The notes: generated by a model not told the origin, from the sequence alone. Shown: positions 6,934 to 16,073, counted from the first letter of the stretch. The stretch: 64,000 bases of DNA from Lachnospiraceae bacterium (GCA_022483465.1 JAKVNF010000002.1:620001-684000), one strand, 5' to 3'. Translations and numbers: made by a program.

Positions 6934-8067
6934 TTAGTAGTAGTCTCCGTGCTCCCGGAAGATCGGTGTGTCGTCGATGTCGTCCCACCAGTTCTTGGGT
7001 TTTTCCTCCGAAGAGGGGGTCTCCCCGGACTCGGTGGTTTGGCTCTCTTCCTCCTTCGGTGCCTCTTTGGCAGGGGAAGTTTCCTCTTTGCTTTCTTCCG
7101 CTGTGCTCTCCTCCTCCGCCTCCTGGGGCGTTACGTCAAAGAGGGCGTCCACAAAGGCGTCCGGCTCAAAGCGCTGCAGATCGTCGATCTGCTCGCCGAT
7201 GCCGATGAACTTGACCGGGATCTTCAGCTCCGACTGCACGGCGATGGCGATGCCGCCCTTGGCGGTGCCGTCCATCTTGGTCAGGATGATGCCGGTCAGG
7301 TTGGTGACGCCGGCAAACTCCCGCGCCTGGGAGAGGGCGTTCTGCCCCGTGGTGCCGTCGAGGACCACCAGGTTCTCCCGGATGCAGTCCGGGTACTCCC
7401 GCGTGATGACCCGATCGATCTTTGCGAGCTCCTGCATCAGGTTTTTCTTGTTGTGCAGGCGCCCGGCGGTGTCCACCAGGAGAATATCCGTGTGCCGCGC
7501 CTTTGCCGCCTGTAGGGCGTCAAAGACAACGCTGGCGGGGTCCGCGCCCTCGGCGCCGGTAATCAGGTCCACCCCGGCCCGGTCCGCCCAGATCTTGAGC
7601 TGGTCCACCGCCGCCGCGCGGAAGGTGTCCGCCGCGGCGATCAGGACCTTCTTGCCCCGCTGCTGATAGATGCCGGCGAGCTTTCCGATGCTGGTGGTCT
7701 TGCCCACGCCGTTGACGCCGATGACCAGGACCACCGAGGGGTGCTCCTCAAAGTCATAGGCGTGCTCGTCCACGGTCATCTGCTCCCGGATGCCCCGGAT
7801 GAGGATGTCCCGGCACTGGGCGGGCTCCTTGATGTGCTGCTCCTTCACCTCGGTGCGGAGCTTCTCCAGGATCTCGTCCGTCGCGGAGACCCCCAGGTCT
7901 CCCATGATCAGGATCTCCTCGAGCTCCTCATAGAAGTCCTCGTCGATCTTCGAGGAGCTCGTGAAGACGTTCTCGAGCCCCGAGACGATGCTGTTTCTCG
8001 TCTTGGAAAGGCCCGACCAGAGGCGCCGGAAAAAGCCCTTCTTTTCCTTTTTCTCTTCTTCAGCCAT
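6934..8067 (-). CDS. ftsY: Signal recognition particle receptor FtsY with acidic C-terminal tail
   Basis: 377 aa. Short N-terminus (GFFRRLWSGLSKTRNSIVSG), NG domain with P-loop GVNGVGKTT near residue 120, DTAGRLHNKKNLM, and TKMDGTAKGG; ends the GTPase with GEQIDDLQRFEPDAFVDALF. About 75 extra residues follow, rich in Glu/Ser/Thr/Lys and ending in WWDDIDDTPIFREHGDYY. In many bacteria the acidic A domain is N-terminal; here the acidic extension is at the C-terminus. Partners with Ffh at the membrane. 19 nt after smc. Confidence 0.96.
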   Translation of the reverse strand: MAEEEKKEKKGFFRRLWSGLSKTRNSIVSGLENVFTSSSKIDEDFYEELEEILIMGDLGVSATDEILEKLRTEVKEQHIKEPAQCRDILIRGIREQMTVDEHAYDFEEHPSVVLVIGVNGVGKTTSIGKLAGIYQQRGKKVLIAAADTFRAAAVDQLKIWADRAGVDLITGAEGADPASVVFDALQAAKARHTDILLVDTAGRLHNKKNLMQELAKIDRVITREYPDCIRENLVVLDGTTGQNALSQAREFAGVTNLTGIILTKMDGTAKGGIAIAVQSELKIPVKFIGIGEQIDDLQRFEPDAFVDALFDVTPQEAEEESTAEESKEETSPAKEAPKEEESQTTESGETPSSEEKPKNWWDDIDDTPIFREHGDYY

Positions 8068-8086
8068 AACTTCCTATTCTTGTGGA

Positions 8087-11000
8087 TCAGCCAACCAGGT
8101 CCTTGTCGTCGATCAGACTCACCGAGACCAGGGTGGAAACCCCCTTCTCCTGCATCGTGATGCCGTAGAGCCGGTCCGCCTCGTCCATGGTGCCGCGCCG
8201 GTGGGTGACCACGATGAACTGGGTGTGCTCGGTCAGCTTGTGGATGTACTGGGCGAAGCGCACCACGTTGCTCTCGTCCAGTGCCGCCTCGATCTCGTCG
8301 AGCAGGCAGAACGGAGAGGGCTTTAAGTTCTGGATGGCAAACAGGAGGGAAATCGCCGTCAGGGCCTTCTCGCCGCCCGACATCTGCATCATGTTCTGGA
8401 GTTTCTTTCCCGGCGGCTGTGCGATGACCCGCACGCCGGCCTCCAGGATGTCCTCGTCCTCCATGAGCTCGAGCTGGCCGGAACCGCCGCCAAAGAGCTC
8501 CTTGAAGACCTTGTCGAACTCCTGCTGGATCCTCGCGAACTGCGTCTTGAACTGGCGGCGCATGTTGGTGTCCAGCTCGTCGATGATTTTGCGCAGGGAC
8601 TCGGCCGCCGCCACCAGGTCATCGTGCTGGGTGCGCATGAAGGTGCAGCGCTGCGACACGTCCGCATACTCCTCGATGGCGTTGACGTTGACGGGGCCCA
8701 GGGCCTTGATCTGGCCCTTCAGGGCGCGGATGCGCTTTTTCATCTCCTCCAGGTTAGTATAGGAGGGATCCCGCAGGGCCTTGGCATCGGTGAGCGTGAT
8801 CTCGTACTCCGCCCACATGTAGCTGACGGCTTCCTCCAGGGCAGCCTCCAGCTTTTTCTTCTGCTCCCCGAGGCGGAAGACCTCCTTGTCGAGGTCTGCC
8901 TTCTCCTGGGAGAGGCTGTCCCGTTCGGAGAGGAGGGACTTCTGCCGGGCCTCGAGCCCTGCCTTCTCCTCCTGGTCCTTGGAAAGGGACGCCTCCTTTT
9001 CCCTGGTCTGCTCGCTCCCCGCTTCCAGCGTCTGTTTCGTCTTCTCGATGCTGTCCCGGCGCTCCTCGATGCTCTCGTTTCCGAGGGCGATGCGGCTCTC
9101 CACCTCCTCCAGCTCGTGGCGAAGGTTCTCTAGTTCCGCATCGATCCGGGCGAGCTCCTGGGCGGAGAAGTCCTGCTTCTGCCGGGTCTTGGAGATCTCC
9201 AGATCCCAGCTCTGCACGGCCTTTGCCTTCTCCTCCTCGTCGGCGCGAAGGTCCGCGATCCCCTGCTGCTTCTCGAGGATTGCGGCGTTTGCCTCCTCCT
9301 CCTTTTTCTGGGAATCGGCAAGTTCCGCGGCAAGGCGGGAGGCCTCCTGCTCGAGGTCTTTCTTCGTCTTGTCGATGGAGCTGCTCTCGCTCTGGAGGCT
9401 GGCAAAGCCCTTCTCGGACTCCTTCTTTTTCTCCTCCTCCTGGGCGAGGTTCATCTTGGCGGTGTTCTGCTCCAGGAATTTCCCCTGCATGGTGACCGTG
9501 ACCGTGTCGAGCTTTGCGCGCAGGAGATTCCGCTCCTTTTTCGCCTCCTCGATCTCGGCCTGGGTCTTCTCCATCGCGGCCCTGGACGCCGCCACGTCCT
9601 TCTGCAGGCCCTCGATCTCCCGGCGCCGTCCCAAAAGGTTTGACTTGTTCTTGAAGGCGCCGCCCGAGACCGAGCCGCCCACGTTGAACATCTCGCCCTG
9701 GAGCGTCACCATGCGGACCTTGGGACCGTACTTGACGGTGATCGCATGGGCGTTGTCGTAGGTGTCAACCACCACGGTTCTGCCGAGGAGGTTGGACGCC
9801 ACATCTTTGTAGGCCGGGTCCACCCGTACCAGGGTGTCCCCAAGGCCGATGACCCCCTTCTCCCGAAGAACCTGGGGGAGGTTGAAGGACGCGCCGCCCC
9901 GGATCGCATCCAGGGGCAGAAACGTCGCCCGGCCGGCCTTAGCCTGCTTTAGGTAGCCGATCATCTTGCGGGTCGTCGCGTTGTCTCTTGTGACGATGTT
10001 CTGGATCTGCCCGCCGAGGGCGGTCTCGATGGCCGTCTCGTACTGGGGATCCGTCTTGACCAGGTCCGCCACGACGCCGATGACGCCGGGCTCCTGGTCC
10101 TTCTTCTCCATGACCGCCCGGACCGCGCCGCCAAAGCCCTCGTAGCGCTCAGTCAGGTTGATCAAAGCGTCGAGCCGGGACTTTTGCTGGTGGTAGGCAA
10201 GCTCCGTATTGCGAAAGAGCTGGTCCTTCTTTTCGATCTCCTCGCGGCAGGAAGCGATCTTCCCCTCCAGGTCCTTCTGCTGGGCCTGCAGGTCCGAGAG
10301 TTCGCCGCAGATCTGCTCAAAGGCAGCCCGCAGCTCCGTGAGGTTTTGCTCGTGCTGCGCCTCATCCGAGGAGGCCGCGACGAGGCGGGAGGTGAGCTCC
10401 GCCTTCCGGATGTCAAACTGCTCTCTTCTCGTGTCGTGGGCGGCCTGCTTTGCCTTGATCTCCGCCCGGGCGGAGAGGAGGTTCAGGATCCCGCTGCGCA
10501 GGTCCTCCACCTCGGCTTCCTTCTCCCGAAGGCGGGAGAGAGCCTGCTCCTGCAGCGCCTCAGCGGCGAGCTTCTTGTCCTGCAGATCCTGCAGGATTCG
10601 GTCCACGCTCCCCTTGCCGCTCTCAATGGAATCCCGCTCCTTCTCGTGCGCCTCAATTTCCGAGGTCAGGGCCTCTTTTCTTGCGCCGAAGTGCTCCTCG
10701 TTGGACTTTGCCGAGCGGATCTGCTCCTCGTAGAGTGCGATGCTGTTCTCCAGCTCCTTCCTGGCAATCCCCGCCTTGACCACAAAGTCCCGCTCTTCCT
10801 CGATCTTCGTGTCCAGCTCGCCAATCCTCTGCTCCAGCACGTCGTACTCGGACTTGGACTTCTCGTAGCGGACCGTGGTGTCGAAGAGGTGGGCGCTGGC
10901 GGTGTTCAGGTTCTTCTGGACGTTCTCCAGATCCTGTTCGGTCTTCTCGTTCTCGAGCAGGAAGGCGTTGACGTCCAGGGTCTTCTGCTCCTGGCGCGCC

Positions 11001-11650
11001 TTCAGGTAGATCTGGGCGGTCTTGGCCTGCTGCTCCAGGGGGCCGACCTGCTTTTCCAGCTCGGTCAGAAGGTCCGACACCCGGACCAGGTTCGACTGCT
11101 CGCTCTCGAGCTTTTTGAGGGCCTGCTCTTTGCGGCGCTTGAACTTGACGATGCCGGCGGCCTCGTCGAAGAGCTCACGCCGGTCCTCGGGCTTGTCGGA
11201 GAGGATCTTGTCGATCTGGCCCTGGCCGATGATGGAATAGCCCTCCTTGCCGACACCCGTATCATAGAAAAGCTCCTGCACATCACGGAGGCGGACCTGC
11301 GTGCCGTTCAGGAGGTATTCGGATTCGCCGCTCCGATAGAGTTTTCTTGCCACGGTGACCTCGGCGAAGTCCACCGGCAGGGCGTGGTCGGAATTGTCCA
11401 TGGTGATCGCCACGTAGGCGTAGCTCATGGGCTTGCGCAGTTCCGTGCCCGCAAAAATGACGTCCGACATGGCGCCGCCGCGCAGCTGCTTGACCCGCTG
11501 CTCGCCCAGCACCCACCGGACCGCATCGCCGATGTTGCTCTTTCCGGAGCCGTTGGGCCCCACGATGGCGGTAAAGCCCTGGTGGAACTCGAGCCTGGTC
11601 TTGTTGGCAAAGGACTTGAAGCCCTGAATCTCAATACTCTTTAAATACAT
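8087..11650 (-). CDS. smc: Chromosome segregation protein SMC
   Basis: 1187 aa. N-terminal head with MYLKSIEIQGFKSF and Walker A GPNGSGKSN (residues about 32-40); long coiled coil (170-500); hinge about 515-680 with the glycine-rich GGSVSGGAFKNKS; return coiled coil; C-terminal head with signature MSGGEKALTAISLL and Walker B CLLDEIEAALD. Full length for the family. Forms the condensin-like ATPase with ScpA and ScpB that folds and segregates the chromosome. Between rnc (5-nt gap) and ftsY, the conserved order. Confidence 0.98.
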   Translation of the reverse strand: MYLKSIEIQGFKSFANKTRLEFHQGFTAIVGPNGSGKSNIGDAVRWVLGEQRVKQLRGGAMSDVIFAGTELRKPMSYAYVAITMDNSDHALPVDFAEVTVARKLYRSGESEYLLNGTQVRLRDVQELFYDTGVGKEGYSIIGQGQIDKILSDKPEDRRELFDEAAGIVKFKRRKEQALKKLESEQSNLVRVSDLLTELEKQVGPLEQQAKTAQIYLKARQEQKTLDVNAFLLENEKTEQDLENVQKNLNTASAHLFDTTVRYEKSKSEYDVLEQRIGELDTKIEEERDFVVKAGIARKELENSIALYEEQIRSAKSNEEHFGARKEALTSEIEAHEKERDSIESGKGSVDRILQDLQDKKLAAEALQEQALSRLREKEAEVEDLRSGILNLLSARAEIKAKQAAHDTRREQFDIRKAELTSRLVAASSDEAQHEQNLTELRAAFEQICGELSDLQAQQKDLEGKIASCREEIEKKDQLFRNTELAYHQQKSRLDALINLTERYEGFGGAVRAVMEKKDQEPGVIGVVADLVKTDPQYETAIETALGGQIQNIVTRDNATTRKMIGYLKQAKAGRATFLPLDAIRGGASFNLPQVLREKGVIGLGDTLVRVDPAYKDVASNLLGRTVVVDTYDNAHAITVKYGPKVRMVTLQGEMFNVGGSVSGGAFKNKSNLLGRRREIEGLQKDVAASRAAMEKTQAEIEEAKKERNLLRAKLDTVTVTMQGKFLEQNTAKMNLAQEEEKKKESEKGFASLQSESSSIDKTKKDLEQEASRLAAELADSQKKEEEANAAILEKQQGIADLRADEEEKAKAVQSWDLEISKTRQKQDFSAQELARIDAELENLRHELEEVESRIALGNESIEERRDSIEKTKQTLEAGSEQTREKEASLSKDQEEKAGLEARQKSLLSERDSLSQEKADLDKEVFRLGEQKKKLEAALEEAVSYMWAEYEITLTDAKALRDPSYTNLEEMKKRIRALKGQIKALGPVNVNAIEEYADVSQRCTFMRTQHDDLVAAAESLRKIIDELDTNMRRQFKTQFARIQQEFDKVFKELFGGGSGQLELMEDEDILEAGVRVIAQPPGKKLQNMMQMSGGEKALTAISLLFAIQNLKPSPFCLLDEIEAALDESNVVRFAQYIHKLTEHTQFIVVTHRRGTMDEADRLYGITMQEKGVSTLVSVSLIDDKDLVG

Positions 11651-11655
11651 CCGGC

Positions 11656-12342
11656 TTACTTTCTCTCCTCAAGCAGCACCTCATAGGCGGCCTGCTGTTC
11701 CGCCGCCTTCTTGGACTTCCCGCTCCCGCGCTGCACTTCCGTCCCATCGATCAGCACCGCTGCGGTGTAGGTGCGCTGGTGGCAGGGGCCGCTCTCCTCC
11801 AGGATCCGGTACTCCAGGGTCTGGCCCTTCTTCTGGGTCCGCTCCTGCAGGATCGACTTGGCGTCGTAGAACAGGAGCTTCCCCTCCAGATCCGACAGGA
11901 TGAAGCGCATGATGAATTTCCGGGGTGCCTTGATGTCCCCGCTGTCCAGGTACATGGCGCCGATCACGGCCTCACAGACGTCGGAGATGATGGAGTCCTT
12001 CTCCCTGCCGCCGCCTGCCTCCTCGCCCTTTCCGAGGCGGATGTACTTCTCCAGCTCAAAATCCCTTGCGCAGTACGCAAGGGCGGGCTCGCACACCAGG
12101 GAGGCGCGGATCTTGGTCAGATCCCCCTCGTGCTTCTTGGGATATCTTTGGTACAGAAAAGCACTGGAAATCATCTCGAGGACCGCGTCCCCGAGAAATT
12201 CCAGCCGCTCATAGTCTTCGTATTTGCGGATCTTCTGCTCGTTCGCATAGCTCGTGTGGGTCAGGGCACACTCCAGAAGGTATCGGTTCTGAAAGTGGTA
12301 GCCGATCCGCTCCTCCAGATCCGTTCCCGGCGCGTTGATCAT
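11656..12342 (-). CDS. rnc: Ribonuclease III
   Basis: 228 aa. Catalytic signature ERLEFLGDAVLEMI near residue 45 and the second acidic site DVCEAVIGAMYLD; C-terminal dsRNA-binding domain from about residue 155 (SILQERTQKKGQTLEYRILEES... and GKSKKAAEQQAAYEVLL). Processes rRNA precursors and structured mRNAs. The ATG at 12342 overlaps the acpP stop by 4 nt (ATGA), implying coupling. Confidence 0.97.
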   Translation of the reverse strand: MINAPGTDLEERIGYHFQNRYLLECALTHTSYANEQKIRKYEDYERLEFLGDAVLEMISSAFLYQRYPKKHEGDLTKIRASLVCEPALAYCARDFELEKYIRLGKGEEAGGGREKDSIISDVCEAVIGAMYLDSGDIKAPRKFIMRFILSDLEGKLLFYDAKSILQERTQKKGQTLEYRILEESGPCHQRTYTAAVLIDGTEVQRGSGKSKKAAEQQAAYEVLLEERK

Positions 12343-12584
12343 GCATTCTCCCCGACGGCCTGCCGAACCACCTGCAGGGCCTCTCCGGCGGTCTTGATGT
12401 CCTTGACCTTCTCCAGGTCCACCTCAACGCCGAACTCCTCCTCGAGTCCCAGGAGAATCTGATACATGTCGAGGGAATCTGCTCCCAGGTCCTCCTCGAA
12501 GGTGGTCTGCTCCGTGATCTCATTGGGATCCACGTTTAAGACATCCGCCACAATCTTCTTGATGCGATCAAACTCGCTGTCCAT
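12339..12584 (-). CDS. acpP: Acyl carrier protein
   Basis: 81 aa from the ATG at 12584, with AAGGAGG 8 nt upstream (a GTG one codon earlier is less likely). The 4'-phosphopantetheine site is the Ser of DLGADSLDMYQILLGLEEEF (Ser37). Carries acyl intermediates in fatty acid synthesis and feeds PlsX. Between plsX and rnc as in most Clostridia. Confidence 0.96.
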   Translation of the reverse strand: MDSEFDRIKKIVADVLNVDPNEITEQTTFEEDLGADSLDMYQILLGLEEEFGVEVDLEKVKDIKTAGEALQVVRQAVGENA

Positions 12585-12617
12585 CACACAATCCTCCTTA
12601 TATCCTGAGCCGGCGCC

Positions 12618-13658
12618 TCACTGGGCGTCCTGCTTGGTTTTCGTCCGATCCACCAGGTGCATTCTCGCCTTGAATGCCCCGTTGATGTCCTCATGCTTCC
12701 ACTGGATGCACTGCTCCAGGGCGTGCTGCACCTCGATGGCCTTGGCGTTGCCGTGGGCCTTGACCACAAGACCGGTCAGGCCAAGCAGCGGCGCGCCGCC
12801 GTAGGTCTTGATGTTGAACTTCTGCATGGTGCTCTTGAGGGAATTTTTGATGAGGAGTCCGCCGATCTTGGAGACCGTCGTCCTCATGATGGCACCCTTC
12901 ACCTCTCCGAGGAGCATCTTGGCAGTGCCCTCGTACATCTTCAGGATCGCGTTCCCGGTGAAGGCGTCGCAGACGACCACATCCGCCGCACCAAAGGGGA
13001 TGTCCCTGGACTCGATGTTGCCGATGAAGTTGATGTCGGGAAGGGCTTTGAGGAGCGGATAGGTCTCCTTGGCAAGGGCGTTGCCCTTGTCCTCCTCGGC
13101 CCCGATGTTGTACAGGGCGACCCGCGGGTTCTTCACCCCGATGATCCGCTCCATGTAGATGGAGCCCATCTGGGCGAACTGCACCAGCATCGAGGGCTTG
13201 GGGTCCACGTTGGCGCCGCAGTCGAGCAGCAGGCAGGGCCCCTTCTGGGTGGGCATCACCGGGGCAAAGGGCGGGCGCTCAATGCCCTTGATCCGTCCCA
13301 CGATGATCTGGCCGCCCACCAGGGTCGCACCGGAGCTCCCCGCGGTGAAGAAGGCATCGCAGGTCCCGTCGTGCACGAGCTTCATGCCCTTGACGATCGA
13401 GGAGTCCCGCTTCTTCGTGATGGCGGCCACAGGGGGCTCTGCCATCTCGATGACCTCGGTGGCGTTCAGCACATGGCAGCGGTCCTCCGGGACGCCCTCA
13501 TACTTTGCGAGCTCCGCCCGGATGACCTCCTCCTTCCCCACCAGGGTCAGGTCCAGGTCCGCATTGGCCTTCAGGGCATCCACCGCGCCCCGGAGAATCT
13601 CCCCGGGGGCGTTGTCCCCGCCCATGGCATCGACTGCTACTCTCACCAGTTCCGACAT
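12618..13658 (-). CDS. plsX: Phosphate acyltransferase PlsX
   Basis: 346 aa, with N-terminal RVAVDAMGGDNAPGEILRG and the internal GNIESRDIPFGAADVVVCDAFTGNAILK, both diagnostic. Converts acyl-ACP to acyl-phosphate for PlsY, the first step of phospholipid synthesis. ATG at 13658 with AGAGGTG upstream. It is normally next to rpmF; here two IS1634-type elements separate them, but the plsX promoter is intact. Confidence 0.97.
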   Translation of the reverse strand: MSELVRVAVDAMGGDNAPGEILRGAVDALKANADLDLTLVGKEEVIRAELAKYEGVPEDRCHVLNATEVIEMAEPPVAAITKKRDSSIVKGMKLVHDGTCDAFFTAGSSGATLVGGQIIVGRIKGIERPPFAPVMPTQKGPCLLLDCGANVDPKPSMLVQFAQMGSIYMERIIGVKNPRVALYNIGAEEDKGNALAKETYPLLKALPDINFIGNIESRDIPFGAADVVVCDAFTGNAILKMYEGTAKMLLGEVKGAIMRTTVSKIGGLLIKNSLKSTMQKFNIKTYGGAPLLGLTGLVVKAHGNAKAIEVQHALEQCIQWKHEDINGAFKARMHLVDRTKTKQDAQ

Positions 13659-13702
13659 CCCTGCACCTCTTTCTGGACCCTCTTTCCCATTCTCAAGGTA
13701 TT

Positions 13703-13731
13703 ACTATACTAGACGGCATCTGCATTTGCAA
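13703..13731 (-). promoter_or_regulatory. plsX promoter (functional copy, inside the target duplication)
   Basis: Minus strand TTGCAA (13726-13731), 17 bp, TATAGT (13703-13708); 45 nt upstream of plsX. The -10 box forms the very edge of the IS target duplication. Identical copies are at 16074-16102 and 18379-18407. Confidence 0.75.
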
Positions 13732-13840
13732 GGTTCGCAAAAGCCCGCGAAATCCCGCAAAATCAACAAAAAACTCGGGTCTTAAACAGTTGGGCACATT
13801 TTTGGGAGGCTTCGGCCTCTCTTTTTTGTTGTGGTTGAGC
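13703..13840. repeat. 138-bp target-site duplication of IS1634-like copy A, left copy
   Basis: Identical to 16074-16211. It consists of the 73/74-bp host sequence carrying the plsX promoter followed by the first 65 bp of IS copy B, including that element's left terminal repeat and terminator hairpin. The composition shows that copy A inserted into copy B's left end after copy B had landed. One base at the border (C) is ambiguous. Confidence 0.88.
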
Positions 13841-13868
13841 CGGGTTTTAAACAGTTGGGTTCATTTTT

Positions 13869-13892
13869 GAGAGGCTTTGACCTCTCTTTTTT
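13869..13892 (+). terminator. Inward-facing terminator in the left end of IS copy A
   Basis: GAGAGG-CTTTGA-CCTCTC followed by TTTTTT, between the left terminal repeat and the transposase promoter. It would stop transcription entering from outside. In copies B and C the stem is GGGAGGC-TTCG-GCCTCTC; copy A changes one G-U pair to A-U. Confidence 0.65.
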
Positions 13893-13949
13893 GTTGTAGT
13901 TGAGCCATTCTTCACTGTCAAATCTAGTTATTTTATGTGTTGTATGTGT

Positions 13950-13978
13950 TGCATGTTCAAGAGTCATGTGATATACTT
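13950..13978 (+). promoter_or_regulatory. Transposase promoter, copy A, 5 nt from the ATG
   Basis: TTGCAT, 17 bp, TATACT (13973-13978). Only TGAATC-type sequence of 5 nt lies before the ATG at 13984, and no Shine-Dalgarno is present, so transcription should start at or very near the start codon. Confidence 0.65.
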
Positions 13979-13983
13979 GAATC

Positions 13984-15954
13984 ATGAAACTTTATTTTGA
14001 CAAAAGGCTGAGTGATCCAACTTACTATGTCCAAAAAGGCTACAGAAATGGCCATAAAGTGACATGTAAAAATGTGAAGATTATAGGAAAGCATTCTGAG
14101 TTACTAAAAATCACAGATGATCCATTATCCTATGCTAAAGAGCAAGTTCGCCTTATGAATGAGGAGGAGAAGGCCGGTCTGCAAAGCATAGATCTTCATC
14201 TTGATTTCAATGAATTGATTCAGAATAACTCAGATAGGTCTGTCGCGCCTCTATTCACAAGGAATATTGGATATCTTTATCTTCAGCACATATATCGTCA
14301 ACTAAAAATTGGTGATTTCTTCAAATGTTCGTGTGAAGGCAAGAAAATCACATTTGATATAGACAGAGTTAATAGATTTCTTGTGTATGACCGCATATTA
14401 AGGCCGGGCTCCAAACTTCATTCCTGCCAAAGTAAGGAGTGGTATTATGAGAACCCGGATTTCGAGTATCAGCACATTATGCGAACACTCGATATCCTCG
14501 AGGACAATTATACCGAGTATATAAGCTGGCTATACAAATACAGTAACGATATTGTTAAGAGAGATACCTCCCGATGCTACTACGATTGTACGAATTATTA
14601 CTGTGAAGTTGAAACAAGTGACGATAATTACATTGATGAAGTGACCGGAGAAGAAATAAAAGGCCTCCGTGAATACGGAAAGTCGAAAGAAAATCGGCCT
14701 AACCCAATTGTAGAAATGGGATTGTTTATGGATAGTCAAGGCATTCCTATGTCTATGTGCATTCATCCCGGAAATACAAATGAGCAAGTTACCGCTATTC
14801 CATTAGAAAAAGAACTGATCAAAATGCTTAAAGAGGCTGATCATGATAATGACGGATCTTTCATATATGTTGCGGATGGAGGCCTTGGTTCTTCGTGGAT
14901 TAGACAGTTCAACTCAATGGGCGGAAGGTGCTTTATAGTCACGCAGTCAATCAAGAAAATGTCTGAAGTTATGCAAAATTCTGTGTTCAATGACTTTGAT
15001 TATTGGATTCCAGTCAGTGAAAAAGAGCACAGTAAAGATAAGGATGGAAGGACTATTATCAAAAGCGAGCCAATATCTATAGATTTTCTAAAGAAATTTA
15101 ATAAAAATGACGCAAAATATCTTAAATATTACAATGCTATGGCATATAAGGTTATTGATGCTGACAGTGTTATTGACCTTGGAATATCAGAGGCAAAGAT
15201 ATGTAAGAACGGAAAAACCAAAACCGCAAAAGTTAGGGCCACTCTTAAGCAGAAGATCATAATCAGATTCTCGCGGAAATACATGGAGTACCAAAGGTCC
15301 GTCCGAAACCGCCAGATAGAGCGTGCCAAGAGCCTTATCAGGAAGTGTGATCCAGATGAACTGAAGAAAAGTCAGAATGACGCAAAGCGATTCATAAAGA
15401 AAACAACAGCTGCAAAAGATGGTGGAGAAGTGCAGGTGTCATACTCTCTCGATACAGATCGCATCGCAGAAGAAGAAAAATATGATGGATTTTATGCGAT
15501 TGCAACAAATCTGCAGATAGATATGGTGAGTATTCCCGATGATCCATTAAAACTAAAGCCGGATCTCACAGACGTGCTTGATATTGTGTCTATAAGCGAA
15601 ACACGCAATAAAATTGAGGAATGCTTCAGAATCATGAAAACAAATTTTGAGGCACGCCCGATTTATCACAGAAAACACGAACACATAATTTCACACTTCA
15701 TGATATGTTACACTGCTCTTCTCATTTATAGGCTTCTTGAGATCCAGGTTAATCAAAGCCGCTATCATTGCACGACACAAGATATTGTAGAGACATTAAA
15801 TCATATGATAGTCGGAAACGTAGAAGATCAGTATTATCTTTCATTATACGGAGGATGTACCACTTTGGCAGCGCTGGAGGAAGTGTTCAATTGTGGGCTG
15901 AATCATAAACGTTATTATCCGAAAACACTAAATAAACTGGCAAGAAGTTTTTAA
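13984..15954 (+). CDS. IS1634-family (IS4 superfamily) transposase, copy A
   Basis: 656 aa DDE transposase. Catalytic candidates: D201 (CYYDCTNYYCE), D298 (YVADGGLGS) and E545 within R541-x3-E-x6-K551 (RNKIEECFRIMK), the YREK-type signature of the IS4 superfamily. Residues 310-500 form the insertion domain before the E. About nine tenths identical by eye to the copies at 16290 and 58403. It appears intact. The start is fixed by homology of all three copies (MKLYFDKRL) although no ribosome-binding site precedes it. Confidence 0.93.
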   Translation: MKLYFDKRLSDPTYYVQKGYRNGHKVTCKNVKIIGKHSELLKITDDPLSYAKEQVRLMNEEEKAGLQSIDLHLDFNELIQNNSDRSVAPLFTRNIGYLYLQHIYRQLKIGDFFKCSCEGKKITFDIDRVNRFLVYDRILRPGSKLHSCQSKEWYYENPDFEYQHIMRTLDILEDNYTEYISWLYKYSNDIVKRDTSRCYYDCTNYYCEVETSDDNYIDEVTGEEIKGLREYGKSKENRPNPIVEMGLFMDSQGIPMSMCIHPGNTNEQVTAIPLEKELIKMLKEADHDNDGSFIYVADGGLGSSWIRQFNSMGGRCFIVTQSIKKMSEVMQNSVFNDFDYWIPVSEKEHSKDKDGRTIIKSEPISIDFLKKFNKNDAKYLKYYNAMAYKVIDADSVIDLGISEAKICKNGKTKTAKVRATLKQKIIIRFSRKYMEYQRSVRNRQIERAKSLIRKCDPDELKKSQNDAKRFIKKTTAAKDGGEVQVSYSLDTDRIAEEEKYDGFYAIATNLQIDMVSIPDDPLKLKPDLTDVLDIVSISETRNKIEECFRIMKTNFEARPIYHRKHEHIISHFMICYTALLIYRLLEIQVNQSRYHCTTQDIVETLNHMIVGNVEDQYYLSLYGGCTTLAALEEVFNCGLNHKRYYPKTLNKLARSF

Positions 15955-16007
15955 ATTGCGGAAATTCAAGGTCCCCCCACATACAACATTTTGATAAATT
16001 GATTAAA

Positions 16008-16047
16008 GGGCAGAAAACGTTGATTTTCCAACGTTTTCTGCCCTTTT
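16008..16047 (+). terminator. Terminator after transposase A
   Basis: Perfect 15-bp stem GGGCAGAAAACGTTG / CAACGTTTTCTGCCC with a 6-nt loop, followed by TTTT. Present in all three copies. Confidence 0.8.
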
Positions 16048-16073
16048 GGCATTCTTGAAGTGTTTAAAACCGG

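Larger units (their letters stand above)
13841..16073 (+). mobile_element. IS1634-family element, copy A (2233 bp)
   Basis: Ends are CGGGTTTTAAACA on the left and TGTTTAAAACCGG on the right, imperfect inverted repeats of 13 bp. Single transposase gene, a terminator hairpin inside the left end and another after the gene. AT-rich compared with the host genes. Flanked by a 138-bp direct repeat. IS1634 is known for long, variable target duplications. Confidence 0.88.

Noticed and set aside
10184-11644. Long open frames on the plus strand opposite smc, plsX, the ABC permease and others (up to about 700 codons)
   Set aside because: They are complementary shadows of GC-rich genes, have no ribosome-binding sites and no recognisable protein features.
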